From assembly GCA_002406015.1 (NCBI GenBank), contig DHMX01000014.1, positions 1-64,000 of the forward strand: 64,000 bases of DNA. The letters are read 5' to 3'. Both the position numbers and the translations under genes were made by a program. The notes under the pieces are model-generated. The model was not told the DNA's origin and searched no databases. It saw nothing but the letters and a program-made list of their open reading frames with translations. This document shows, piece by piece, positions 52,555-61,267 of the stretch; position 1 is the stretch's first letter, and every line of letters starts with the position of its first letter. Source of the DNA: Lachnospiraceae bacterium UBA4631. GTDB taxonomy: Bacteria; Bacillota; Clostridia; Lachnospirales; Lachnospiraceae.

Positions 52555-52628
52555 ATTCATCTCTTAAAACAGACAAAATACGCAGGGGAAAAGCAGTAAA
52601 CTGGGAAAAAGAAACGGAGGAGATAGCG

Positions 52629-53552
52629 TTGAACTATGTTATGTATCTGGACGTTCTGTTTCTAATTAATATGGGAATGAATCTGGTGATTCTCTGGCTG
52701 ACGGGATACCTGTGCAGGCAACGGATTGTCTGGTGGAGGTATCTGGTCGGAGCAGGTATGGGTAGTATTGTGTTGGTTACGGTAATCTGGCTGCCTGTGT
52801 TTCCACCATGGCAGGTCTATATCGGTATATACGGAGGAATCGGAGCAGGAATGTGCTGGCTGACGTTTCGACCGAAGACGATAAGAGGAACACTTAAGTG
52901 TTATGGCTGCTTGCTGACCGTTACCTTTTTGCTGGGTGGTATTATGAACTGGTTATATTTTTCAACCCCGGTTGGAGAATGGTTAAACCGTGTGTTTGGA
53001 AGCGAGGGCTTGCAGTTCGGGGAAATCGTAGTTTTGGTGTTGGTGGGCGGAACCTTGTTTTTATTGCTGGCAACCGGAGCAAGAAAGCTGCAGCAGGAAC
53101 AGTTGAGAGATTGTTTTCAGGTGTCTTTGTATTTCGATGATGAAACGAATCTATATGGTGTAGGCTTGGTGGATACCGGCAATTTTTTACGGGAGCCGGT
53201 GACGGGGCAGCCGGTAATGGTTGCAGAAGCAGAGTGGATACAGCCACTTTTACCGCCGCCGTATCAGAAGGTTTTGAATACATATATGACAGAGGGCCGC
53301 ATTGATTACGATAGCATCATGAATGAAAATCTGACAAAATGCAGATGGATTCCCTATCAATCTGTGGGAGAAGCCAGAGGAGAACTATTGGGGCTTCAGT
53401 GCAGAAAAATAATCTTACGGAATGATAAATATTGTCTTGTGAGAGAAGCAGTTATGATAGGCATTAGCCGAACCCCGATAATGGGGAATCGACAGTATCA
53501 GATATTATTACAAAGTGAAATTTTGGAGGGAGAAAAGATATGTTGCAGGTAA
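52629..53552 (+). CDS. spoIIGA: Sigma-E processing peptidase SpoIIGA
   Basis: 307 residues from a TTG start behind GGAGGAG. Five or so TM helices fill residues 1-150 (starting YLDVLFLINMGMNLVIL). They are followed by an aspartic-protease-like cytoplasmic domain whose catalytic Asp lies in GLVDTGNFLREP near residue 180. It cleaves the pro-sequence of sigma-E in the mother cell after a forespore signal. It overlaps sigE by 13 bp. Confidence 0.92.
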   Translation: MNYVMYLDVLFLINMGMNLVILWLTGYLCRQRIVWWRYLVGAGMGSIVLVTVIWLPVFPPWQVYIGIYGGIGAGMCWLTFRPKTIRGTLKCYGCLLTVTFLLGGIMNWLYFSTPVGEWLNRVFGSEGLQFGEIVVLVLVGGTLFLLLATGARKLQQEQLRDCFQVSLYFDDETNLYGVGLVDTGNFLREPVTGQPVMVAEAEWIQPLLPPPYQKVLNTYMTEGRIDYDSIMNENLTKCRWIPYQSVGEARGELLGLQCRKIILRNDKYCLVREAVMIGISRTPIMGNRQYQILLQSEILEGEKICCR

Positions 53553-54277
53553 TTAGCGGAGAACAATTTAAGCTTTCCATGGCAAATCGGTTTGCCAGTT
53601 TATTTTTTATGCCAAAGGGAGAAATTCATTATATCGGTGGGTCGGAGGTGCTGCCGCCACCGTTAGATACAAGGCAGGAAGGAGAATTACTTGCAAAGCT
53701 GGGAACCAGTGAAGAATTTGAGGCAAAGCAGATGTTAATTGAGCGGAATCTGCGTCTGGTTGTATACATAGCAAAGAAATTCGATAATACCGGAGTGGGA
53801 GTAGAGGATTTAATTTCCATAGGAACAATCGGATTAATCAAGGCAATTAATACCTTTGTACCGGATAAGAAAATTAAGCTTGCCACCTATGCGTCCCGAT
53901 GCATTGAAAATGAAATCCTGATGTATTTACGAAGAACGAATAAGACCAAAATGGAGGTATCCATTGATGAACCGCTCAATGTGGATTGGGACGGCAATGA
54001 ATTGCTGTTATCGGATATATTAGGAACAGAGGAGGATGTTATATATAAGGACTTGGAGGATGAGGTAGACAGAAAAATGCTGAGAAAGGCACTGGGTACC
54101 TTGTCGCAGCGGGAACGTCTGATTATTGAATTGCGGTTTGGTCTCAATTCAGAAAGCGGAGAAGAACTGACACAAAAAGAGGTTGCAGATATGCTTGGAA
54201 TCTCGCAATCCTATATATCCAGATTAGAAAAGAAGATAATTAAACGATTAAAACGGGAAATGTCCATGCAGTTATAG
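53540..54277 (+). CDS. sigE: Sporulation sigma factor SigE (pro-form)
   Basis: 245 residues, with a pro-sequence of about 30 residues ending at HYIGGSEVLPPPL, the site where SpoIIGA cuts in relatives. Region 2 has NLRLVVYIAKKFDNTGVGVEDLISIGTIGLIKAI and KLATYASRCIENEILMYLR; region 4 has a C-terminal HTH, TQKEVADMLGISQSYISRLEKK. It directs early mother-cell transcription. GGAGGG precedes the ATG inside the end of spoIIGA. Confidence 0.95.
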   Translation: MLQVISGEQFKLSMANRFASLFFMPKGEIHYIGGSEVLPPPLDTRQEGELLAKLGTSEEFEAKQMLIERNLRLVVYIAKKFDNTGVGVEDLISIGTIGLIKAINTFVPDKKIKLATYASRCIENEILMYLRRTNKTKMEVSIDEPLNVDWDGNELLLSDILGTEEDVIYKDLEDEVDRKMLRKALGTLSQRERLIIELRFGLNSESGEELTQKEVADMLGISQSYISRLEKKIIKRLKREMSMQL

Positions 54278-54282
54278 AAGTC

Positions 54283-54313
54283 TGTTCGGGGGTTGCAGGT
54301 CAACCCTCGAACA
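54283..54313. terminator. Hairpin between convergent sigE and sigG, covering the sigG stop codon
   Basis: TGTTCGGGGGTTG pairs with CAACCCTCGAACA (one G-U pair); the loop and right arm include the sigG stop and last codons. Only a weak T-run follows on the plus strand. Confidence 0.55.
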
Positions 54314-55082
54314 AATACCTTTTCATGCTTTTTAAAGCACCCTTTTCCAGACGGCTGACCTGTGCCTGCGAGATAGAGATTTCTTCGGCAACCTCCGTCT
54401 GGGTTTTTCCTTCAAAGAAGCGGAGACGGATAATTGAACTCTCCCGCTCCGATAAATGCTGCAAGGCTTCCTTTAGAGACAGGTCCTCAATCCAGCTTTC
54501 TTCTGTATTCTTTTTGTCACGTACCTGGTCCATAAGATAGAGATTATCCCCACCCTCCTGATAGACCGGCTCATAGAGCGACATAGGGCTTGCGATAGCA
54601 TCCAGAGCCATCACAACGGCTTCCTTATCCATTCCGATTTCAACGGCAATTTCATCCATGGTAGGCTCCTTGTCGTGAACTCGGAGATATTGCTCTTTTG
54701 CGTAAATGGCTTTATAAGCAATATCCCGCAGGGAACGGGATACACGAATGGAATTGTTGTCACGTAAATAGCGGCGGCATTCGCCGATAATCATTGGAAC
54801 GGCATACGTGGAAAATTTGACATTTAAGGAACGGTCAAAGTTATCAATTGCCTTCATAAGTCCGATGCAGCCGATTTGAAAAAGGTCATCTGCCTGCTCT
54901 GCACTGTTGGAAAAACGCTGGATGACGCTTAATACCAGCCTTAGATTTCCTTCAATCAGTAATTCGCGTGCATGAGGATTCCCTTCTTCAATTTCCTGAA
55001 AGAGCTGTTCTTTTTCGTTGTTGTTTAAGAGTGGAAGCTTAGATGTGTTCATTCCGCACAGATCTACTTTGTTGAGAGCCAT
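54300..55082 (-). CDS. sigG: Sporulation sigma factor SigG
   Basis: 260 residues from the minus-strand ATG at 55082 (MALNKVDLCGMNTSKLP, matching the conserved sigma-G N-terminus), with AGGAGG upstream. The open frame extends further upstream without support. Region 2 is LRLVLSVIQRFSNSAEQADDLFQIGCIGLMKAIDNF; regions 3 and 4 follow, with the HTH TQTEVAEEISISQAQVSRLEK. It drives late forespore genes. In Bacillus and many clostridia it follows sigE in the same direction; here it is convergent. Confidence 0.94.
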   Translation of the reverse strand: MALNKVDLCGMNTSKLPLLNNNEKEQLFQEIEEGNPHARELLIEGNLRLVLSVIQRFSNSAEQADDLFQIGCIGLMKAIDNFDRSLNVKFSTYAVPMIIGECRRYLRDNNSIRVSRSLRDIAYKAIYAKEQYLRVHDKEPTMDEIAVEIGMDKEAVVMALDAIASPMSLYEPVYQEGGDNLYLMDQVRDKKNTEESWIEDLSLKEALQHLSERESSIIRLRFFEGKTQTEVAEEISISQAQVSRLEKGALKSMKRYLFEG

Positions 55083-55113
55083 AAAAGTTCCTCCTGATGA
55101 ATGACTTCTACTA

Positions 55114-55144
55114 TAAGGATGTACGGAAAGAAATGGATTTATAC
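55114..55144 (-). promoter_or_regulatory. Possible forespore (sigma-F/sigma-G) promoter of sigG
   Basis: On the minus strand, GTATA (55140-55144), an 18-bp gap and CATCCTT (55115-55121) resemble the sigma-G pattern GHATR-N18-CATWHTA, with two mismatches in the -10. It lies about 32 bp upstream of the ATG. Confidence 0.4.
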
Positions 55145-55207
55145 GGAAGAAGGACTGGAAAAAGAAGACAGTTTGCATAAGTTCTTGGTGCAAGTCCGCA
55201 GGGATTA

Positions 55208-55216
55208 TGGTACAAT
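55208..55216 (+). promoter_or_regulatory. Extended -10 promoter of lepA
   Basis: TGGTACAAT fits TGnTAnAAT, 42 bp before the lepA start; the -35 is poor. Confidence 0.45.
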
Positions 55217-55258
55217 CGTATGGATAGTTGAAAAGTAAATCAGTATGGAGGAAGAGCA

Positions 55259-57073
55259 ATGTCTCATATGGAACAGAACCGAATACGAAATTTTTGTATC
55301 ATTGCCCATATCGACCATGGAAAGTCAACCTTGGCAGACCGGATTATAGAAAAGACGGGATTGTTAACCAGCAGGGAAATGCAGGCACAGGTGCTTGATA
55401 ATATGGAACTGGAGCGGGAACGCGGAATTACAATTAAGGCACAGGCGGTGCGTACCGTATATCGGGCAAAGGACGGAGAAGAATATATTTTTAATCTGAT
55501 AGATACACCGGGACATGTAGATTTTAATTATGAAGTATCCCGGAGTCTGGCAGCGTGCGAAGGTGCGGTGCTGGTAGTAGATGCGGCACAGGGAATAGAA
55601 GCACAGACATTGGCAAATGTCTATCTGGCATTGGACCATGATTTGGAGGTTATGCCGGTTATTAATAAGATAGACCTGCCAAGTGCAGAGCCGGAGCGTG
55701 TAAAGAACGAAATAGAGGATGTTATCGGACTGGAAGCACAGGATGCACCTTTGATTTCCGCAAAGACCGGATTAAACATTGACGAAGTATTAGAACAGAT
55801 TGTAACGAAGATTCCGGCTCCGTCCGGTGATCCGGATGCACCGTTACAGGCATTGATTTTTGATAGTATCTATGACCCATATAAGGGTGTTATTATCTTT
55901 TGCAGAATTAAAAACGGCTGCGTAAAAAAAGGAACCCGAATCAGAATGATGGCAACCGGAGCACAGGAAGAAGTCGTTGAAGTCGGAATCTTTGGTGCAG
56001 GACAGTTTATTCCTTGCGATGAGCTGTCAGCAGGAATGGTAGGATATATAACCGCCAGCTTGAAGAATGTAAAGGATACACAGGTGGGTGATACGGTCAC
56101 ACAGGCAGACAGACCATGTGAAGAAGCACTGCCCGGCTATAAGAAGGTTCGCCCGATGGTATTCTGCGGACTGTATCCGGCAGACGGAGCAAAATATCCG
56201 GATTTGCGGGATGCTTTGGAAAAGCTGCAATTAAATGACGCGGCATTACAGTTCGAGGCAGAGACCTCCGTTGCTCTTGGTTTTGGATTCCGGTGCGGCT
56301 TCTTGGGTCTGCTTCATCTAGAAATTATTCAAGAGCGTCTGGAACGGGAATATAACCTTGATTTGGTTACAACTGCACCGGGAGTTGTCTACCGGGTGCA
56401 TAAAACAAACGGAGAAATGATAGAATTAACGAATCCGTCAAATCTGCCGGATGCTTCCGAGATAGATTATATGGAAGAACCGTTTGTGGCAGCAGAGATT
56501 ATGGTGACAAAGGATTATGTCGGACCGATTATGCAATTGTGTCAGGAGCGGCGGGGAATCTATATCAGCATGGAATATATGGAAGAAACAAGGGCGTTAT
56601 TAAAGTACGAGCTTCCGTTAAATGAGATTATCTATGATTTCTTTGATGTACTGAAGTCAAGGTCAAGAGGCTATGCGTCTTTTGATTATGAAATGAAGGA
56701 TTACCGGCAGTCCAAGCTGGTAAAGCTGGATATACTCATCAATCGGGAAGAGGTAGATGCCTTATCCTTTATTGTTCATGCAGATGGTGCATATGAGCGT
56801 GGAAGAAAAATGTGTGAGAAGCTGAAAGAAGAAATACCGAGACACTTATTTGAAATCCCGATTCAGGCAGCCATTGGCGGTAAGGTAATTGCCAGAGAGA
56901 CCGTAAAAGCAATGCGAAAGGACGTTCTGGCGAAGTGTTACGGTGGTGATATATCCCGTAAACGTAAGCTGTTAGAGAAGCAGAAGGAAGGTAAAAAGCG
57001 GATGCGTCAGGTGGGAAATGTTGAAATCCCGCAGAAGGCATTTATGAGTGTATTAAAGTTAGATAACGAATAA
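55259..57073 (+). CDS. lepA: Elongation factor 4 (LepA)
   Basis: A 604-residue translational GTPase: G1 AHIDHGKST near residue 17, switch I with ERERGITI, G3 DTPGHVDF near residue 82, G4 NKIDLP near residue 136, then EF-G-like domains and the LepA-specific C-terminal domain (KCYGGDISRKRKLLEKQKEGKKRM). It acts on ribosomes in initiation and biogenesis, or as a back-translocase. TGGAGGAAG precedes the ATG. It is placed before hemW, as in most Firmicutes. Confidence 0.96.
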   Translation: MSHMEQNRIRNFCIIAHIDHGKSTLADRIIEKTGLLTSREMQAQVLDNMELERERGITIKAQAVRTVYRAKDGEEYIFNLIDTPGHVDFNYEVSRSLAACEGAVLVVDAAQGIEAQTLANVYLALDHDLEVMPVINKIDLPSAEPERVKNEIEDVIGLEAQDAPLISAKTGLNIDEVLEQIVTKIPAPSGDPDAPLQALIFDSIYDPYKGVIIFCRIKNGCVKKGTRIRMMATGAQEEVVEVGIFGAGQFIPCDELSAGMVGYITASLKNVKDTQVGDTVTQADRPCEEALPGYKKVRPMVFCGLYPADGAKYPDLRDALEKLQLNDAALQFEAETSVALGFGFRCGFLGLLHLEIIQERLEREYNLDLVTTAPGVVYRVHKTNGEMIELTNPSNLPDASEIDYMEEPFVAAEIMVTKDYVGPIMQLCQERRGIYISMEYMEETRALLKYELPLNEIIYDFFDVLKSRSRGYASFDYEMKDYRQSKLVKLDILINREEVDALSFIVHADGAYERGRKMCEKLKEEIPRHLFEIPIQAAIGGKVIARETVKAMRKDVLAKCYGGDISRKRKLLEKQKEGKKRMRQVGNVEIPQKAFMSVLKLDNE

Positions 57074-57105
57074 GAAAAGAGAGAGCAGAAAGAAAGGGTT
57101 ACAGG

Positions 57106-58263
57106 ATGAAAAAGAATATCAGTTTATATCTGCATATTCCTTTTTGTGTGAGAAAATGCAGATATTGTGATTTTCTCTCCTTTTCGGACTGCTCTTATAC
57201 GCGTCAAAAGGAATATGTAACAGCACTACAGGAAGAAATAAGGGCGTGGAAGGAAGCAGCAGAGAATTATCAGGTAAGGTCCGTCTTTTTGGGAGGCGGA
57301 ACACCCTCTGTGCTTTTAGATGGCTTTGTAGGAGAAATCTTTCAGACTTTATATGAGGTCTGGGACATTTCTGCAAATGCCGAAATTACAATAGAGGCAA
57401 ATCCCGGAACTATAACCAGACAGAAGCTGATAGAATATAGAACCTGTGGAGTGAACCGGCTAAGCATGGGGCTTCAGAGTACCGTAAATCAGGAGCTGCA
57501 ATGTCTGGGAAGAATCCATACCTATGAACAGTTTCTGGCTAATTACCAGATGGCAAGAGAAGAAGGCTTCCGGAATATCAATGTGGATTTGATGTCTGCC
57601 CTGCCCGGACAGAATCTTCATTCATACGGACAAACGCTTGCCAGAATTGTAAAGCTGGAGCCGGAGCATATTTCGGCGTATAGTCTTATCATAGAACCGG
57701 GTACTCCGTTTGCGGAGGATACAGAGATATTAAAGCAGCTTCCTTCGGAAGAAGCAGAGCGGCGAATGTATCATTATACAAATGTAATTTTACAAAGTCT
57801 CGGATATGAACGGTATGAGATTTCAAATTATTCCAAGCCGGGGTATGCGTGCTATCATAATCAGGTATACTGGACCGGCGGTGAATACTTGGGCTTGGGA
57901 CTTGGAGCCTCCTCCTATTGGAATGAAATGCGGTTTCATAACACAGAAAATCCGGAGAAGTATATACAGAAAATTAAAGAGAAGCAAATAGAAGCAATTC
58001 GGGAAGATATAGTACCGGATACCCGAAGAAGCCGGATGGAGGAGTTTATGTTCTTAGGGCTTCGTCTGATGCGGGGAGTATCTGCAATGGATTTTGAGGA
58101 ACGGTTCGGAATAACGATGCAGGAGCAGTACGGAACAGTTATTGATAACTATCTGGAACAGGGATACCTGACATGGAATCAGGAACGGTTAAGGCTGACG
58201 GAGCGTGGAATCGATGTCAGTAACCGGATTATGGCGGATTTTTTGATAGAAGAAGATATATAA
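57106..58263 (+). CDS. hemW: HemW radical SAM heme chaperone
   Basis: 385 residues. It has the CxxxCxxC of radical SAM enzymes in the first 25 residues (FCVRKCRYCDF), GGGTPS near residue 65, RLSMGLQS near residue 120, and the HemW-specific YHNQVYWTGGEYLGLGLGA near residue 250. Earlier it was often called oxygen-independent coproporphyrinogen oxidase, but the single extra-Cys-free motif fits HemW, which inserts heme into membrane proteins. It is co-transcribed with lepA. Confidence 0.93.
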   Translation: MKKNISLYLHIPFCVRKCRYCDFLSFSDCSYTRQKEYVTALQEEIRAWKEAAENYQVRSVFLGGGTPSVLLDGFVGEIFQTLYEVWDISANAEITIEANPGTITRQKLIEYRTCGVNRLSMGLQSTVNQELQCLGRIHTYEQFLANYQMAREEGFRNINVDLMSALPGQNLHSYGQTLARIVKLEPEHISAYSLIIEPGTPFAEDTEILKQLPSEEAERRMYHYTNVILQSLGYERYEISNYSKPGYACYHNQVYWTGGEYLGLGLGASSYWNEMRFHNTENPEKYIQKIKEKQIEAIREDIVPDTRRSRMEEFMFLGLRLMRGVSAMDFEERFGITMQEQYGTVIDNYLEQGYLTWNQERLRLTERGIDVSNRIMADFLIEEDI

Positions 58264-58341
58264 AGGTTTCATTCAGGATAAGGAAATAATTTGATAACCG
58301 ACAGAATATAATTCAATGATAGAAGAAGTGGAGATGAGGAT

Positions 58342-58818
58342 ATGCTGATTTTCACAGGAAGCTGGCTGCGAAGAAAGAGAGAAGCGTTGGGATTTTCACA
58401 AGGACTGTTTGCACGCTGCGTCGGAACTACGGAAGCGGTAATTGCAGGGATGGAATCCGGGACATTAATTCTGGATTTTTCATTAATTAAGCGGATATAT
58501 GTGTTTCTGGAGGAGCATTTTGAAATTGAGGAGCTGTGTTCAGACCATATGGACTTAATCGAGGAACTTCGGAATCAGCAGTTTATACTGGGGGAAGAAC
58601 GCTTGATTTATGTAGGTTATCGTTTGATTGCGTATGATGAATTGCAGGATTTTTATGACTTTGACGGTTTTGTATTGGAGGACGAGGCATTTCGCAATCG
58701 GAAAAGAACCGGTTATTACGGAACCGGTACGATTGTATATGAACGCTGGATACAGATTGATATTGCAACGGCAATTCGTATTTTTGAACTGCAACAGGGA
58801 ATTTTGACCGAAGAATAG
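58342..58818 (+). CDS. XRE-type helix-turn-helix protein
   Basis: 158 residues. Residues about 7-60 are a Cro/C1-type HTH (WLRRKREALGFSQGLFARCVGTTEAVIAGMESG). The rest is an acidic, aromatic-rich region ending in a helix, without known domain features. GTGGAGATGAGG lies upstream of the ATG. It stands between hemW and the hrcA operon; the target is unknown and it may be autoregulatory. Confidence 0.75.
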   Translation: MLIFTGSWLRRKREALGFSQGLFARCVGTTEAVIAGMESGTLILDFSLIKRIYVFLEEHFEIEELCSDHMDLIEELRNQQFILGEERLIYVGYRLIAYDELQDFYDFDGFVLEDEAFRNRKRTGYYGTGTIVYERWIQIDIATAIRIFELQQGILTEE

Positions 58819-58912
58819 AAACGGAGAGTACCTATATTACATGTTGGGACAGCTATAACACTGCAAGTGGTTGTCTGACGTGTAATTTTTTTGTTTAAAT
58901 AAAAAAATATGC

Positions 58913-58941
58913 TTGACAAAGAAATAAGGGAGTGTTAAGTT
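58913..58941 (+). promoter_or_regulatory. Promoter of hrcA-grpE-dnaK-dnaJ
   Basis: A consensus TTGACA (58913-58918), a 17-bp spacer and TAAGTT (58936-58941). Confidence 0.8.
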
Positions 58942-58952
58942 ATACCTAGATG

Positions 58953-58979
58953 TTAGCACTCGGAATAAATGAGTGCTAA
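58953..58979 (+). promoter_or_regulatory. CIRCE element (HrcA operator)
   Basis: TTAGCACTC-N9-GAGTGCTAA, a perfect match to the CIRCE inverted repeat, lies just downstream of the promoter and 48 bp before hrcA. HrcA, active when folded by GroEL, represses here under normal conditions. Confidence 0.98.
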
Positions 58980-59027
58980 TAATCCAAGAACTAGAACTTG
59001 TAAATGTTTCTGAGAAAGGGTGATTGC

Positions 59028-60068
59028 ATGGAACAATTGAGCGAGCGAAAAATGAAGATTCTTCAGGCAATTGTCTCCAATTACTTGGAAACAGGAGAAC
59101 CGGTTGGTTCCCGTACCATTTCTAAATACACAGATTTGAATCTTAGCTCTGCAACCATAAGAAATGAAATGGCAGACTTAGAGGAAAGCGGATATATTGA
59201 ACAACCACATACATCAGCAGGACGGATTCCGACAGATGCCGGATACCGGGTATATGTTGACCAGCTCATGCAGGAGCGGGATAACGAAGTGGAAGAGATG
59301 CGGCAGGAGCGGGAAGGCTTGCTGGAACGCGTAGACCGTATGGAGGTTATGCTTAAGCAGGTAGCGAAGGTACTGGCATATAATACCAATTACGCAGCTA
59401 TGATAACAGCCCCACAGAATCAACAGATTCGGTTAAAATTCCTGCAACTGACGATGGTGGATGAGAGACATATTCTGGCAGTAATCGTTGTAGACGGAAA
59501 TGTTATAAAGAATCAGATAATTGATGTGGAAGAGCCATTGGCAAATGATGAGATTTTGAAATTAGGTGTGCTGATGAACTCATTTTTGCAGGGAGCTTCG
59601 TTGAGTGACATTAACTTTGAAATGATACAGACCATGAAGCGTCAGGCAGGCATTTATGCAGATGTTCTGGATAGAATTCTGAACGGTGTTGCAGAGGCAA
59701 TACGGGAAGCGGATGAGCGTCAGATATATACAAGCGGTGCAACTAATATATTGAAGTATCCGGAAATAGGGGATGCGGAAAAAACCAGTGTATTGTTAGA
59801 TGCATTTGAAGAAAAGAAGATGTTAAATAAGCTGGTAGATGAGACACTGAATAATAATGACAAAGGAATCCAGGTATACATTGGTGATGAGACTCCGGTT
59901 CAGAATATGAAGGATTTAAGCGTGGTAACTGCTACCTATGAATTACAGGAGGGTGCAAAGGGTACAATTGGTATCATTGGGCCAAAGCGAATGGATTATA
60001 AGAAGGTAGTCAGTACCCTGAAAGAACTGACCGTAGAGCTGGATGAAATCTTTAACAAGAAGCAATAG
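59028..60068 (+). CDS. hrcA: Heat-inducible transcription repressor HrcA
   Basis: 346 residues from the ATG at 59028 (AAAGGGTGAT upstream). It has an N-terminal winged helix with EPVGSRTISKYTDLNLSSATIRNEMADLEESGYIEQPHTSAGRIPTDAGYR, then the GAF-like dimerisation domain. It binds the CIRCE element in front of its own gene, giving autoregulation of the operon. Confidence 0.96.
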   Translation: MEQLSERKMKILQAIVSNYLETGEPVGSRTISKYTDLNLSSATIRNEMADLEESGYIEQPHTSAGRIPTDAGYRVYVDQLMQERDNEVEEMRQEREGLLERVDRMEVMLKQVAKVLAYNTNYAAMITAPQNQQIRLKFLQLTMVDERHILAVIVVDGNVIKNQIIDVEEPLANDEILKLGVLMNSFLQGASLSDINFEMIQTMKRQAGIYADVLDRILNGVAEAIREADERQIYTSGATNILKYPEIGDAEKTSVLLDAFEEKKMLNKLVDETLNNNDKGIQVYIGDETPVQNMKDLSVVTATYELQEGAKGTIGIIGPKRMDYKKVVSTLKELTVELDEIFNKKQ

Positions 60069-60093
60069 AAGATGTAAGGAGATGAGCAATCGG

Positions 60094-61248
60094 ATGAATG
60101 AACTGCAAAAGGAATATTTTGAACGCGTACAAAAGGAGCAGGCAGAGGTTGAAGCTGCTGAGGAAGCCAGATTAAAGGCAGTAATGGAAGCAGAGCGTAA
60201 GAAGGATGCTGCAAATAAGGAAGCAGAACGACGGGCAGCAGAAGAGGCAGACAAGAAAGCGGAAGCAGAAGCAATAGAGATAATCAACCGGGTGAAGGCT
60301 GAGATGGCGGCAAATAAGAAGAAGGAAGCAGAGGCGGCAAAGGATGCTGAGAAGGATGCACCGAAAAAGGAGGCAAACGAAGAGGCAGCCGAAGAGGAGC
60401 TGAACATCTATGAGAGAGAACCCGTAGGAGAAGCTTCCATGCCAAAGAAAAGTCCGAAATTCAAAAAGGGCGGTAAGAAAAGTACCGCGGCGAAGGTACC
60501 GCAGCGACCACAGCAGGAGACAGCGGTAGCTTCCGATATAGAGGCACAACCGGAGAAAATCAAAGAGGAGGTGCCGGATATGAAACAGAATACAAAGCAA
60601 GAGGCAAAGCCAAAGAAGCCAAAGGAAACTGGAGCCGAGAAGAAGCAGGCAGCCGATTCCGAACCGGCAAAGGAAGCTGAGACAAAGGCAACCGAAGCCA
60701 AGGAAGAAACTAAGAAAGAAAAGTCTGAGGAAGCCCAAGTAGCGGATGAAGCAAAGGATGAAACCGTAGAAAAGGCAACACCGGAGGCGGTAGCGGCATC
60801 GCAGAGAGAAGCAAAGCTACAGGAGCTTGCGGAGGAATATCAGGATAAATATAAACGGCTGTTGGCAGAGTTTGAAAATGCCAGAGCCAGAGAAGCCAAG
60901 GAAGCATCGAAAATGTATGATGTGGGAGCCAAGGCTGTGTTAGAAAAATTGCTGCCTGTGGTAGACAATTTTGAACGAGCAATCCAAACCATACCGGAAG
61001 AAGACAAGAATAGAGCCTTTGAACAAGGTGTGGATAAGATTTATAAACAAATGATGACCATTCTGGGAGATATTGGTGTAGAACCAATGAACGCAGAAGG
61101 CACCGAATTTAACCCGGACCTGCACAATGCAGTCATGCATGTGGAGGACGAAGAACTTGGCGAGAATGTAGTTGCCGAGGAAATGCAAAAGGGTTATATG
61201 TACAAGGATTCTGTACTACGGTACAGTATGGTAAAAGTTGCAAATTAA
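60094..61248 (+). CDS. grpE: GrpE nucleotide-exchange factor with long charged N-terminal extension
   Basis: 384 residues from the ATG at 60094, nearly twice the usual length of about 190-220. The GrpE domain proper is the last 155 or so residues (AEEYQDKYKRLLAEFENARARE, then the beta-domain VEPMNAEGTEFNPDLHNAV). Residues 1-230 are low-complexity Lys/Glu/Ala. An in-frame ATG at 60580 follows a near-perfect AGGAGGTG with an 8-base gap and would give a 222-residue protein of canonical size, so two forms may be made. The first ATG (60082) abuts an AAGGAG, so 60094 is the better long-form start. GrpE releases ADP from DnaK. Confidence 0.93.
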   Translation: MNELQKEYFERVQKEQAEVEAAEEARLKAVMEAERKKDAANKEAERRAAEEADKKAEAEAIEIINRVKAEMAANKKKEAEAAKDAEKDAPKKEANEEAAEEELNIYEREPVGEASMPKKSPKFKKGGKKSTAAKVPQRPQQETAVASDIEAQPEKIKEEVPDMKQNTKQEAKPKKPKETGAEKKQAADSEPAKEAETKATEAKEETKKEKSEEAQVADEAKDETVEKATPEAVAASQREAKLQELAEEYQDKYKRLLAEFENARAREAKEASKMYDVGAKAVLEKLLPVVDNFERAIQTIPEEDKNRAFEQGVDKIYKQMMTILGDIGVEPMNAEGTEFNPDLHNAVMHVEDEELGENVVAEEMQKGYMYKDSVLRYSMVKVAN

Positions 61249-61267
61249 AATATGGAGGTAAAAAATC

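Noticed and set aside
54278..54313. CTCGAAC near 54307 as an SOS box or a tRNA T-arm
   Set aside because: It is the arm of the sigE/sigG hairpin; no GTTYG partner at the right distance and no cloverleaf around it.
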